From assembly GCA_039090855.1 (NCBI GenBank), contig CM077012.1, positions 143,502,541 through 143,566,540 on the forward strand: a DNA stretch of 64,000 nt, read 5' to 3'. The position numbers were made by a program, and so were the translations under genes. Under the pieces are notes generated by a model. It was not told where the DNA came from. It saw nothing but the letters and a program-made list of their open reading frames with translations, and did no database searches. The stretch comes from Macrothele yani. Lineage: Eukaryota > Arthropoda > Arachnida > Araneae > Macrothelidae. Within the stretch, counting starts at the first letter, position 1, and each line of letters starts with the position of its first letter. This document shows positions 1 through 9,849 of the stretch, piece after piece.

Positions 1-4
1 CCAT

Positions 5-532
5 ATGTTGAGAAAATATTTAAACAAGTGCCAAAAAAGAAGCAGGAAAAAAACCAACTTCAAATTCACCAGCAAAATTACGTACCACAAGGGACTTTTC
101 GAGAAACTGAAAAGGATCGGAGCAAAATATAATATCAGGCTAGCTCCAGATCTTAATAACAAAATAAAGAAATTCTTGCCAGCTTTAAAGCAGAAAGAAT
201 TGGACATCCAATTGCAGGAAGGAGTAATTTACTGCATCGACTGTAACTGCGGACTCAGCTATATAGGAGAAACAGGGAGAAGTATTAAGGTCCGAATGAA
301 AGAACACCAAGCAGCTATTAGGAACATTGGGAACAAAACAGGGCTAGACAGACATGTACAAGCAAGTGGACACTCCATAAATTGGGACTCAGTGAAAATA
401 ATCGCCCACCAGTCAAACTTAGTAAAGAGAAAACTAGAAGAAGGGATCGAAATAGCAAGAAGAAGAAGTACCACAATTAACGATAATTGCGGATGGTCTC
501 TTCCAATTGAGTGGCAGCAACTACTCCAGTGA
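5..532 (+). CDS. Penelope-like retroelement, C-terminal GIY-YIG endonuclease part (5' end outside window)
   Basis: This is the tail of a Penelope-like retroelement protein. The frame runs to a stop at 530-532. Around residues 73-100 it carries the GIY-YIG signature: the block GVIYCIDC, then LSYIGETGR and a basic KVRMKEHQ helix. Cys residues before the YIG and His residues after it (KEHQ, LDRHV, SGH) match the zinc-binding CCHH arrangement known in Penelope endonucleases. The later KLEEGIEI block supplies the conserved acidic helix. In this family a reverse transcriptase lies upstream; it would lie left of position 1. The Met at position 5 is only the first one in the window and probably not the true start. 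The coding part looks intact over its 175 codons. A hammerhead-like motif follows directly after the stop. The family call is strong; whether the element is active is unknown. Confidence 0.85.
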   Translation: MLRKYLNKCQKRSRKKTNFKFTSKITYHKGLFEKLKRIGAKYNIRLAPDLNNKIKKFLPALKQKELDIQLQEGVIYCIDCNCGLSYIGETGRSIKVRMKEHQAAIRNIGNKTGLDRHVQASGHSINWDSVKIIAHQSNLVKRKLEEGIEIARRRSTTINDNCGWSLPIEWQQLLQ

Positions 533-536
533 CATA

Positions 537-574
537 GTCCTGATGACGAACTAGGCTTTAGTTCGAAAATTTGA
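537..574 (+). ncRNA. hammerhead-ribozyme-like core after the Penelope ORF
   Basis: Five bases after the GIY-YIG stop codon the sequence has CTGATGA, a short hairpin (GAACT pairing with AGTTC around a small loop) and then GAAA. This is the order of the conserved hammerhead core: CUGANGA, stem II, GAAA. Penelope-like elements are known to carry hammerhead motifs near their termini. One unpaired base sits between CTGATGA and stem II. I could not fix stems I and III or the cleavage site, so it may be a decayed or minimal form. Confidence 0.4.
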
Positions 575-589
575 CAACCAACTTTCATT

Positions 590-995
590 AAAAATAACCT
601 CTAAAAGACCCGTAAAAAAAGTTATTCCACAATCACTATGAATAGAGGTGCCATAAATGCATTTACAACTAGGGTAAAAACAATTGTAGATATTCTTATG
701 TTCTTTCATAGAAAAATTATTTTGCTATTAGATTTTTGATCCATATGAAATGCAGTGTTCACTGGAAAAGTATATTTAAAAAAATAAAATGAGTGACAAT
801 CTTTCACTTCAAGATGTTAAAGCAGTGTTACTACAAATTGAAAAGCCAATTAATTTGCAGATGATTAAGAAAAATGTGTTCTAAAAACTGAGGAAAGTAT
901 GATTTATGAGTAACTACTTTTCTGTGTTATGTGGAAAGAGATTGTGGTGGTTACAAAGCTTCCTCATAAGTAGGAGTTTCCAATCATCTCTCTCT

Positions 996-1033
<38 letters not shown>

Positions 1034-2120
1034 AACTTCAATTCTAGCTTTATAGTAACATCTCATATGGCGCTAAGGAGAGAAAAAAAAAATAAAATAT
1101 GATGTTTCACCCCCGGAAGTAAGAAGCGTAAGCAAGATGTCTGTAAACCTTGGAAGCCCAGTTACATCACGATGATTGACGTGTTGGAAGTGTGTTGTCA
1201 TTGGAGGTTACCATGATCTTTAGGGTGAGTGATTGGTACTTTCTAATGGTTTTTTCATTTATGAATTGCACGTAAACTATGCACACTTTGCAAGAGGTTA
1301 ATACCTTAAAAGTGCAAATATAATAACTACCAATTTAAGTTAGCTATTTAACCCTGAAACACTTTCACCCCTCCATTACGTCATTTTGAGGCTATTTTTG
1401 GTGAGCATGTATTTCATTTTAATATTTAAAAAATAATTATCCCATTGCAGTCCCAACTTGAAAGTTGGCATACTAGTAAACAAAAGTATGTCATAATTTA
1501 TTTCAAAATTTTAAAATGTTTTGTTAGATACTCCAAGTCAAAGGTTATTTCTGTGACCTTGAAAAGGTAAACTGAATTTTTAAAAATATTTTTCAGCTCA
1601 TGATTTAAAAGCTCATTAAATGTTATAAAAAGACACCAATCAACCTTCTAGCCTAATTAGGTAATGAGATACAACTGCACAAAAATTCTCTGGAGGTTAC
1701 AATTTTTGAATTTTTAAGAACATGTAATTTGAAACTCTGGGCAGACAGCTAAAATTTGAGATTTATGCATAAAACCACGTGCTTAACAATCACACCAAAT
1801 TTCAAGGAAATCAAAAGGGGTCAGGTTTGTAAGTCTTGTTGATTTGACACAGAACGATGACACATTCGTATGCTTTTAACTATTAAATAACTTTTTTTCA
1901 TTTTGATGTACTATAAGAATTGTATGTATGGGAACATAATTTTTATTACCCACGTGTCACCCAAGTGGCCATGTAATTAAGGATAATAGTGGTGCTTGAG
2001 CTTCGTTTACTTGTCCTGTTTTTGTTCAGAGTAACACAGTAATTTAGGTATCGGAAGAAATACTAAAAATCATGTTGCTTGCTTAAAAACCTAAAGTGTG
2101 TTGGTGGCTTTAAAGTTTAA
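590..2120. other. no gene recognised; AT-rich with a CT/TG microsatellite
   Basis: No frame in this stretch resembles a known protein. It holds a CT run passing into a TG run at 988-1031. A short segment at about 1130-1220 is a little more CpG-bearing and ends in a donor-like AGGGTGAGTG, so it could be a small exon, but nothing confirms that. Confidence 0.5.
988..1031. repeat. (CT)n(TG)n microsatellite
   Basis: An uninterrupted CT dinucleotide run changes into about 16 TG units. Confidence 0.95.
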
Positions 2121-2124
2121 AATT

Positions 2125-3125
2125 ATGTGCATGTCATCATCATCAACAATTATAAACCCACTGCTGGATGGTCTTCCAAGTCTCTTCCACATAACTCTGC
2201 CATGCTTTCAAATTTCATCTTCCCATCTCCCATGTGGTGGTCTTTGGGTCTATTCCTGTTCCACTGTGTCCAGTCCTAATTTCTTGGTTACATTAAGCGT
2301 ACATTTCTCCAACATTCTTTGAGTTGTTTGTGGTCTCTGTCTTTTAGTTAAGGGCCATCTTTTTTAGTTTAAGGACCATGTCTCTGATCCATCAGTAAGA
2401 ACTGGAAGGATGTGTTGATTAAATAGTTTTCCTTTATGACCTAATGATAAATTTCTTTTGAAAATTGTTCTGTTTCTCTCAAATGCCATCTAGCCAAGTT
2501 TTATATTTATATGGTTATTCACTTGTTCTTCGACATGGCTTTGGCTAGATATCTGATGTCCAAGCTAAGAAAGATGTAGGCTTCAGTTACTTCTAAATTT
2601 GCTTCATTAGTTCTTGTAAAAGCATTGTATATCAATTTTGTTTTCTGTAAGTTTATCTTTAATGTAACTTTTTGTACTCTTGTCAGCAAGTTCCTGGATC
2701 ATACTCTGTAGGTCTGAGGAGGTAACTTCAAAAATGACTGTCATCAGCAAAGCAAAGGTATCCAATTACACAGTCTGAATCTTTATCGTGTTGTCTTCCT
2801 AGTTCAATGATATAAACGACGTTCTACTACGTGCATTGCAGAACATGGGAGGTATGGTGTCACCGTGCCTCTTTTTACGTGCTATGTCCTCAAATGGTCA
2901 AACCTTTGCACTTGCAGTTTCATAGAAGTTATCAACAATGTTTAATGTATGCATCTTCAGTACCACAGGATTTCAGATACACTGCAACTGCTGGTTTCAT
3001 GGAATCCAAAGGCCTTTTCATAATCAATAAAAGCTATACATAGGGTTTCGCCTTGATTTGCTATTTCAGTTAGTTCTCCAATTACATGGATATGATCTTG
3101 TAGCCACCAGTTCTGAGTTCAGGCT
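2125..3125 (-). pseudogene. RTE-like LINE relic, reverse transcriptase and C-terminal region
   Basis: Read on the minus strand, this stretch is a heavily broken non-LTR retrotransposon. Near 3000-3040 the translation gives an YEKAFG block (the RT motif usually written DYEKAFD). Near 2830-2870 it gives RGTVTPYLP, a decayed RQGDTISP-type block, and near 2740 FADD, the catalytic RT motif. The low-coordinate end (2125-2330) carries the RTE-type C-terminus, with the order DW, PKDHHMGDGK, W...LEDHPAVG, which matches the better preserved copy at 33814-34083. It ends in a short run of CATCAT units, as RTE tails often do. There are many stops and frame changes. No apurinic endonuclease part is visible, so the copy is 5'-truncated. 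RTE is inferred from the C-terminus. Confidence 0.7.
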
Positions 3126-3129
3126 CAAT

Positions 3130-4850
3130 TTTAAGAGCATGAGCCTGGAGTATGTCAGCCCAAGCCCAAATTTTATATTGCAAGATAGAGATATTTAGAC
3201 AATAAAGATAATAATAATAAAACCTTTTCCAAATGTCCACTATCTCCTCCCTCTGCAATTAACCAACGCATTTCTCAATTGGGGAGTGAAAAAATAACAT
3301 TTATCTGTTTCTCTAAAATAGCCGCACCATTTTCTTGTCATTTGTTTCGTCCTAAAATGTTTCAGGCGGTCGGAAATCTGGAAAGATCAGATCGTGCTGC
3401 ATGGCGGGCTGTCCACTATCTAGTATCTGTAGTTCAGAAGAAGCTTTCGCTTCTTTGCAGATATCCTCTAATGCGTGGCCTATGGCATTTCCTATCCAAG
3501 CTCAGAATAAATAGCCCCGAGTCCTATTTATTCTAGGCTTGGATAGCAGATGGGGAGTGGGGACCCGGGAGGTTAGAATAAATAGCCTCCCTGGTCCCCA
3601 CTCCCCACCCAGACCCAGTTGCCAAAAAATTATCTTTACCAACTAGAAGGTGTAAGGAAAGTCTCGTGTAGTAAATTATACAAAATCACATTTAAGAAAA
3701 GGAGAAAATTATCTCTTAAAGCCTGAGCTCGAAGCACACTAAATATTATGCTGCCCAGGCTCAGTTATGGGCTTTCAGGATCTGCCAGTCTCAGCACTGG
3801 TTGGTAGCCACTACTTCGTAAATAACGAGAATAATACTGGTCTCTAACTGCGGTATGGAATGGGCTCTTCTTCGCATGGATCTGTTTTGCCCAGAAAAAT
3901 AAGTATGATAGGTGAGAGAGAGCAAGCACCCTGATTGAGGAAAATCCCTTCCCAAGGTGGTAAGAATTTTTGGATTAACCATCTTTTTCCTCGTGTTCCT
4001 CTCCTTCCCACCCACGCTTGCCCCCCCCATCCCCATATACTTACCTTATTTACTCTTTGGGAAAAATAGAAAATTTTGAATAGTACTTGTGTAGATAAAA
4101 AGGAAAGAAATTGTGAGTAATCTAGTATGAGGTTTGCTTTTTCTTTATTTTCTACTCTCCTTTTTCCTGATTGTAGACAAAAACAGCATTTGACTGGTAG
4201 TTAGCTTATGTGTCAGTAGTTTCATGTTTGATGGCCAGACACAAATAACTATACTATATCGGTAGCAGTGTGGTTGCGCTGGCTTTTTTTAAAATTTTGC
4301 AATTCCCTTCACCAAACTTCAGTTGTTGTTTTTTCATCAAAAGTTCAAATATTACAAAAACTTAATCGCCAATGTTTTCATGAAAAAAAAAAAAAAATTC
4401 CATTGCCAAAAAACAGTTTTTTGTTTCTGCAAATTGTGAATGCGACCAGCAGCACAAATCTGGGGTAGTATAAAGTAGATTTATGGTAAAAAAGTATTGC
4501 ACTTCTTGTTGACAAGGTTAACTATCGTGACCACAGAAATGGGTAAAGTGTGACTTATTATTTATTTATTTACAAGAAATTTTTATTTTCTTCATGTGTA
4601 GAAAACTACCAGCAAAGTTTGTTCCCACATTGGGGGAGGAAGGGGGGGGCAGAATTTTCCGAGCTCCAATATTTTGTGCCTGAAGTTCAGTTTATAGTGC
4701 CCTACGACTTATTCTTTTGTGTATTTCATGCGTCTAAAGGTTTGGAGCATCGTTTTATTTCATTTCCCGTAGCGTAAGTATGATATTTTACTCATATTAG
4801 CTTTATTTACCTTTTGGTCGAGCTGGCCAGAAGAGCTACTGGGTACCGCC
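3130..4850. other. no gene recognised apart from the twin hairpins
   Basis: AT-rich sequence with short A and G homopolymers. Short open frames here show no recognisable domain and read as chance. The last 50 bases may be the 5' leader of the ORF1-type element that follows. Confidence 0.5.
3492..3607. repeat. two adjacent hairpins sharing an AGAATAAATAG core
   Basis: The first hairpin has arms at 3492-3514 and 3524-3546, 23 bp each with 21 pairs. The second has perfect 15-bp arms at 3551-3565 and 3593-3607 plus an inner GGGAGG/CCTCCC pair. The words AGAATAAATAG or TAGAATAAATAG occur in both. It may be a small foldback MITE or an inverted-duplication scar. Confidence 0.6.
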
Positions 4851-5092
4851 ATTAGCAATGGCGTCATCCGTTGGGGATGTTAAGTTTACTTCGCCGACTT
4901 CCGGTTCTTCCGTACCTGGACTCTCGCTCAACAGTGTTGCTGTGTTGGCTTCCCTGACTGCTGTTGGTCAGCTGCCCTTTTCAGGTGCGTCATTACGACG
5001 GGTTTCTGGAGATCCTCAGTACGTGTGCTCAGCTACTTTTTTCTTTGTGACGACTGATGACGTAATGGACGCGTCGGATGGCACTCTTCCTC

Positions 5093-5134
5093 GAAAAACA
5101 TAGTCTTACTCCGGAAAAACATAGTCTTACTCCG
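5093..5134 (+). repeat. perfect 21-bp tandem duplication carrying in-frame TAG codons
   Basis: Units 5093-5113 and 5114-5134 are identical. In the ORF1 frame each unit contains TAG, while another frame through them is open. Confidence 0.9.
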
Positions 5135-5422
5135 TATTTGCGGCAGCCTTGGCATCTTGTACGTTCCCTCAGTTGTACAAGGAAGCAAGCACTCTTCAGC
5201 CTTTCTTGGGTCGTGAGGGAGATAAGCTTCACCTTGATCTCCCGGCGGAGTCTTCTCCCGGGACCTCTTTTTCTTTTCTTCTAGCCCAAGGGGTTTGTTT
5301 TGAGGCATTGCCTAACACGCCTCTCAAAATCTATGCCTTTGCTCTAAAACACCAGTTTTCCCCATCAGCCATACTCCACATGTCTCGACGACCACGACTT
5401 GTCATCGTGTACTTCACGGAGG

Positions 5423-5648
5423 GCCGCCCCGGTGGCGCAGTGGTCTAAGGCGCTGGCCTCTGATCATTTGTCCGTAAGGGGTCCGGGTTCGATTCCCGGT
5501 CAGGCATGGATGTTGTGTTTGTCTTATGGCACTGGCTCTCTCCCTTCCCTGGAACCAGTGAACCTAAATTAGGGACGGGTGACTGCTTATAGCCCATTGA
5601 GTTGCTTACGGTGGTCGTTAAACCTCCAATAAAAAAAAAAAAAAAAAA
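5423..5648 (+). mobile_element. tRNA-derived SINE, copy 1, with 12-bp target duplication
   Basis: The head has a tRNA A-box-like GGTGGCGCAGTGG and a B box GGTTCGATTCC, so it can serve as an internal pol III promoter. The body continues through a conserved GGCATGGATGTTGTG and GGGACGGG block to a poly(A) tail. Flanks are ACTTCACGGAGG at 5411-5422 and ACTTCATGGAGG at 5648-5659, a target duplication with one mismatch. Five copies of this family lie in the window. This is the best preserved and it sits inside the zinc-knuckle ORF1. Confidence 0.92.
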
Positions 5649-6899
5649 CTTCATGGAGGCAGCCTTTGCTCATTCTGTCCTTCAGACTGGATTATTCATC
5701 CGGAATCAACTTCTTCTGCCTGAACCCGTTGCCCAGTGTATAGTTGCAGTGTCGTTGTACCCGGTCTCTCCAGAGGTGACTGATCTTATGCTTTATGCTG
5801 CCCTTTCATCGGTCGGCCGGGTTGTCAGCCGTATAAGCACGTTTTCCGCTGCACCACGTGATGCAGAAGATAACTCCATCCTCAGCGCACGACATACAGC
5901 ACAGATGGTGTTTGTCTTACATGCTGATATTGTTTGCTGCCCCACCAAGCTCATAGTTAAGTGTGATGGTCACGTTCGACATATTGCACTCCTCACTTCC
6001 TACCACTGTGAGAAATGCCTGGAGTACGGCCACCGCAAGGTGGATTGTCTTACTCCTGTATATGCTCCGCAGTCTTTTCCTCGCCGAACCAATGTGCCTT
6101 CCACAACGGCTGATCCATCATTGACTGCTGCCTCTGGAGTGGAACAAGGTGTTCCTTCCTCATCGCCTTTGCTTCTTCCTGTGGATCCCCTCTCTTTGCA
6201 TCCGGCGTCTTCGGATCCGGCTGTAACTTATTTGCCTGCATCCATGGACGACACGGAATCTGAATCGGAATCCTCTTCCGATGCCTCGTTTGAAGCTCCT
6301 TTGGTTGTGGAAGTTCCTGTTACATCGCCAGTTGCACCTGCTTCAAATCCTACGTCTTGTGCACTGTGCACCAACTTCTGCTTACTCGTCAGAGCCTGCC
6401 AGCGTGGTTGGTCAATTGGGACCGGACCCGCCTCCTGATGACTCCGCAAGTGATCCTCGCTCTCGAAGTGAGAAACGCATCGCTTTCCTGGTGCTCCTGC
6501 CAAACGCGGCCGACCCCAGGTCTACTGTTCCCGTTCCTCCTCCAGCACTTGTTCATCTCTGTGAGGGTGTGGCCTCACTGATAACCCTGTGGAACTTGCT
6601 GAAGCTGCGTTACAGGTAAAGTTCGAACAATTTTGTAATCTGCTTCAGTGTGTACTACACCTCTGTCAGGATAACACCTTCAGCTTTCCTACATATCTCT
6701 CTCAATGCACATATAAGGTATGCGACATTGACTCCCAGTGGTTTGGGCTTATGTCTTTGCATCAACATAATGTGCAGACTAACCCTGAATTTGAACCATA
6801 CCTAGAACATTGTACATATGTTTCTTGTCAGGTGCATACTCATGTTGTCTCTAATTCTCATTACTGGACTTATGCCGTCTGACTTCTGGTTTCCTGTTT

Positions 6900-8582
6900 G
6901 CTCTCTCCTGGATGATTGTGCTAAAAGAATCTTTCTTTGAAAGGACTCTTCCTGTAAATCATTGAATTTCTGCCTACCTGGATTGTTTACCAGGCTATTT
7001 TATTCTTATGTATATTTTTATTTATCATATGTATACCTGATTTTAACCTGTACCGTATCAAACGTGGTTCTTAATAAAATGTTTGATCTCTCTCTGTTTA
7101 GCACAATTGTTTTAGGTATGTTGTCCCTCTGCATGTGGACACAATGGTTCCACATACTATATATATATATATATGTTTCAAAAAATTCTTTCTGTTGGAT
7201 AGAGCTTGCCAGATGATGATGATACATGCTCTTTCGAATTACTGCAATGCACACAGTTTTCCCAGTATAGTGCAAAATTGTTTCACTCTATATCTTTGTA
7301 AAACTTGTCTTAGCCTTTTTATTCTGTGTTGAATGATGTGGAGGTTTTACATTTGGTAAAGTATCACCACTTCCAAAAGTTACTTTAGAGAAATCCTTTT
7401 TGCATCCAGTCAGGCCTTGCTGGCCTTTTCCCCTGCTTTCTTGCTGTGCTTTTTTCATTTGATATTTTTGTAACACTGGTTTTCTGTTAAGCAAAATAAA
7501 TGAATTGAATTGAATAATTGTGGTTAGGAGAAAAAATATTTCTTGTATTTCCAAGCTTCCCCCCCCCCTCTATGAACCTATTATTTCTAGGTCTAGCTAG
7601 TTCATTAGGTCAGCAATGTCTCAGTTTTTTCAGTTTGGTTATGTGTAATTCATTTGTACGCTTTTTGTTATCATACATTAAATTATGGATTTCAGATTAT
7701 TAAAAAAAAATGCTGTTCTTTGATGCTCTTTGAAACGTAACCTGGTATATTGACTTTTTAAAACTTATTTAAAAACAAAACAAAACAAGTTATACAAATT
7801 ATAACAGTGAATTAATAAATTTATATATATAAACCTATTTAACTAACTAGTCTTCACAGCTTTCATCGTTCTCTTTTCTAACTTTTACCAAGCCTGTCTG
7901 CTCTTAATCATTTCACCCCGCTTTTTAAAATCTTTAACTGATAGTTCTGTGTCTGGCGCTCTTTGGCCAAACCTGGCCCTTGCGCCACTAAAATCAATTA
8001 ACTAACTAACTAACTAAGTATATTACAACTTTGAGACAATTGAAACAGCATTTTTTTCGCAGCCTCGAAATAGTGATGCAACTAAAAATGTAGTTCACAG
8101 TGATCTTTTTTTTTCTCTCTGAATTCAAGAAATTTGAAATCAAGCAAAGATTAGTGAAGGTTTTACTCGGCACTAATGCGAAATGAACTAGTGAACAAAC
8201 TGCTTTGACAAATGATCCTTAAAAGTAAAGAATGTGCAATAGGGGTGTTTGGATTTACTACCTACTATTTCAAAGGTAACTTTTTCTTTTATATATATAT
8301 AAATAAAAAAAATAGACAGGTTTAAGGTAGCAAAGTATGTATTGATGTATGTATATCTTACATTATAAATGAGCTTAATCTAAAATTAAGAGTTTTTTTT
8401 TTTTTTTTTTTTTTTTGTTAGAGACATTCAGAATTTTTGTAATAGTATTTAACATTTTGAAATTTCATTTATGCATGTTTTACATTTGTAATTTTTAAGA
8501 TCTTTCCTTAGAGAAAAGCATAACCAACAGAGGTTCCATAATATATACAGTTATTTTACAGATTTTAAAAGAAGAGGCTCCC

Positions 8583-8632
<50 letters not shown>

Positions 8633-9320
8633 TCACACACACACGCTTTTAGTTTTTGAAAATTGAACACTTACAGACACGCATATATGGGTCATTCCAC
8701 GCCAAATCGTTGGATGCTATCCACCACACTATCTCTGATTCTTAAGTTTTTTTTTTCATGAATAGATCACGCCAATGTATGAAAATCCTGAAAGTTTCAT
8801 TTTTTATTTCCCATAGATTAAAAGATATTAATTTTCGAATTCTGGTGCATGGCGACCTTTAATCGCATAAAAACGCAAATATCTCTGTTTGGATTTAAAA
8901 AAAAAAAAAAAATCACCGAAATCACCACTCCGTAATTTCCCCCAAGGAATCAATTGGTGCAATGCACGAATTTCTATCTTCTTTAAATTTTGAGTTACGT
9001 GCAACGGGAGAGCCTTTTTTCAAAACGTAAAAAAGCAATGTAGTACAGCACTTAGAAGATAGCAATTGTTTTTCGTTTTTAAAGAAAAGTTTAGTCTAAC
9101 AAATGAAAAAAATAAAACTTGTATTTCCCTGTGCACGCTGAGAAAATAATTTTAAAATATGGTGCACAGCTCATATTTTGCCACTTGAAACCGCGTGCAA
9201 CGAATAGCATTGGCAGGTAGCCAAATGGGAGTGGATGTTGGCCTTCGGACAGGCGGCAGATCAAGACACCTTTAATATTTTTCACTGTACACCATGTAAA
9301 CTTTCAGTTTAGAAAACTTG
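6900..9320. other. no gene recognised; retroelement tails and microsatellites
   Basis: A GAATT pentamer run at about 7498-7516 after AATAAAT looks like the 3' end of a non-LTR element, possibly that of the ORF1 element upstream. At 7955-8020 a block with GGCGCTCTTTGGCCAAAC runs into TAAC tetramers, again like a LINE or SINE tail. A 20-base T run lies at 8394-8416. The words GGGTCATTCCACGCCAAATC at about 8691-8710 look like a transposon end, but I could not pair them. Confidence 0.45.
8585..8629. repeat. (TG)n microsatellite
   Basis: About 22 uninterrupted TG units, followed by CACACACACACAC a few bases on, so the pair could fold back. Confidence 0.95.
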
Positions 9321-9332
9321 AAAATTTTCATC

Positions 9333-9390
9333 GTCCTGGAGCGGAATTCGAACCCGCACCTCCCGATTTCCAGGAGGATGCTCACCATGT
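9333..9390 (-). tRNA. tRNA-like sequence, truncated, same family as 9601-9674
   Basis: On the minus strand this matches the tRNA-like copy at 9601 through the D arm, the anticodon-loop block CTGGAAATCGGGAGGT and the B box GGTTCGAATTCC, to the acceptor end CCAGGAC. The 5' acceptor strand is missing and replaced by a TATA-rich run. It is a pseudo-tRNA or a SINE head, not a working gene. Confidence 0.6.
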
Positions 9391-9600
9391 ATATATATTT
9401 TCTTCAAGGGGAAATTTATTTCTCATCCATCCAACAGAAGAAATAATTAGTATATATTTCTATCATTGCAAGTACTGACCTACATCCGATACTGGATGTT
9501 TGAAAAGGTCTAGAGATGGTACGATGGGCAGAAATTTGTTTCAACTAGCGCAAATCTAAAAATTCTCGGATATTTGTGTTCAGTTGCTTGGAATTTTCTT

Positions 9601-9674
9601 GTCCTGGGTAGTGTAATGCTCAGCATACTCGACTGGAAATCGGGAGGTGCAGGTTCGAATCCCGCTCCAGGACG
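9601..9674 (+). tRNA. tRNA-like cloverleaf, anticodon GGA in a class I body (probably pseudo-tRNA)
   Basis: A full cloverleaf can be drawn. The acceptor is TCCTGGG pairing with TCCAGGA, the D stem GTGT with GCAT, the anticodon stem CTCGA with TCGGG around the loop CTGGAAA, and the T stem GCAGG with CCCGC around TTCGAAT, with one mismatch. The anticodon would be GGA (serine). The variable loop has only about four bases, whereas serine tRNAs have a long variable arm, so the body is more like Gly or Asp tRNAs. It may be a recoded pseudogene or the head of a SINE family. A reversed, truncated partner lies about 210 bp upstream. Confidence 0.5.
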
Positions 9675-9849
9675 AAAATTAAGTTTTATATTTCAGCGTT
9701 CAATCGTCTACAAATTTGCTTCTGTCTATTTTCTTGATTTCTTAAACCATTTTCCAAGAAATTTACCTTTTAATATTGTAGTACGGGAAATGTTTGTTTG
9801 TGTACTCTTACCACGTAAATCCCTGGATTTTAGCTCCTCCTTTAGTACA

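Larger units (their letters stand above)
4858..6890 (+). pseudogene. gag/ORF1-type protein with zinc knuckle (ZCCHC3-like), broken and split by a SINE
   Basis: This looks like a nucleic-acid-binding gag or ORF1 gene. The ATG at 4858 opens the frame. Two in-frame TAG codons lie at 5101 and 5122, one in each unit of a 21-bp tandem duplication. The frame then continues to 5422, where a SINE interrupts it. Taking out the SINE and one target duplication leaves the frame continuous (…VIVYFTE then AAFAHSV…). The centre has the LYPVSPEVTDLMLYAAL block typical of ZCCHC3-like gag domains. It is followed by one zinc knuckle, C-x2-C-x4-H-x4-C, at about 6007-6048. A serine/acidic tail follows, then frame changes near 6360 and 6475, and an AT-hook-like AKRGRP in another frame. 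No reverse transcriptase follows, so this is either a LINE with ORF2 deleted or a retrocopied gag-like gene. The family call is moderate. Confidence 0.65.

Noticed and set aside
8691..8710. GGGTCATTCCACGCCAAATC as a transposon terminus
   Set aside because: No inverted partner or target duplication could be found nearby.
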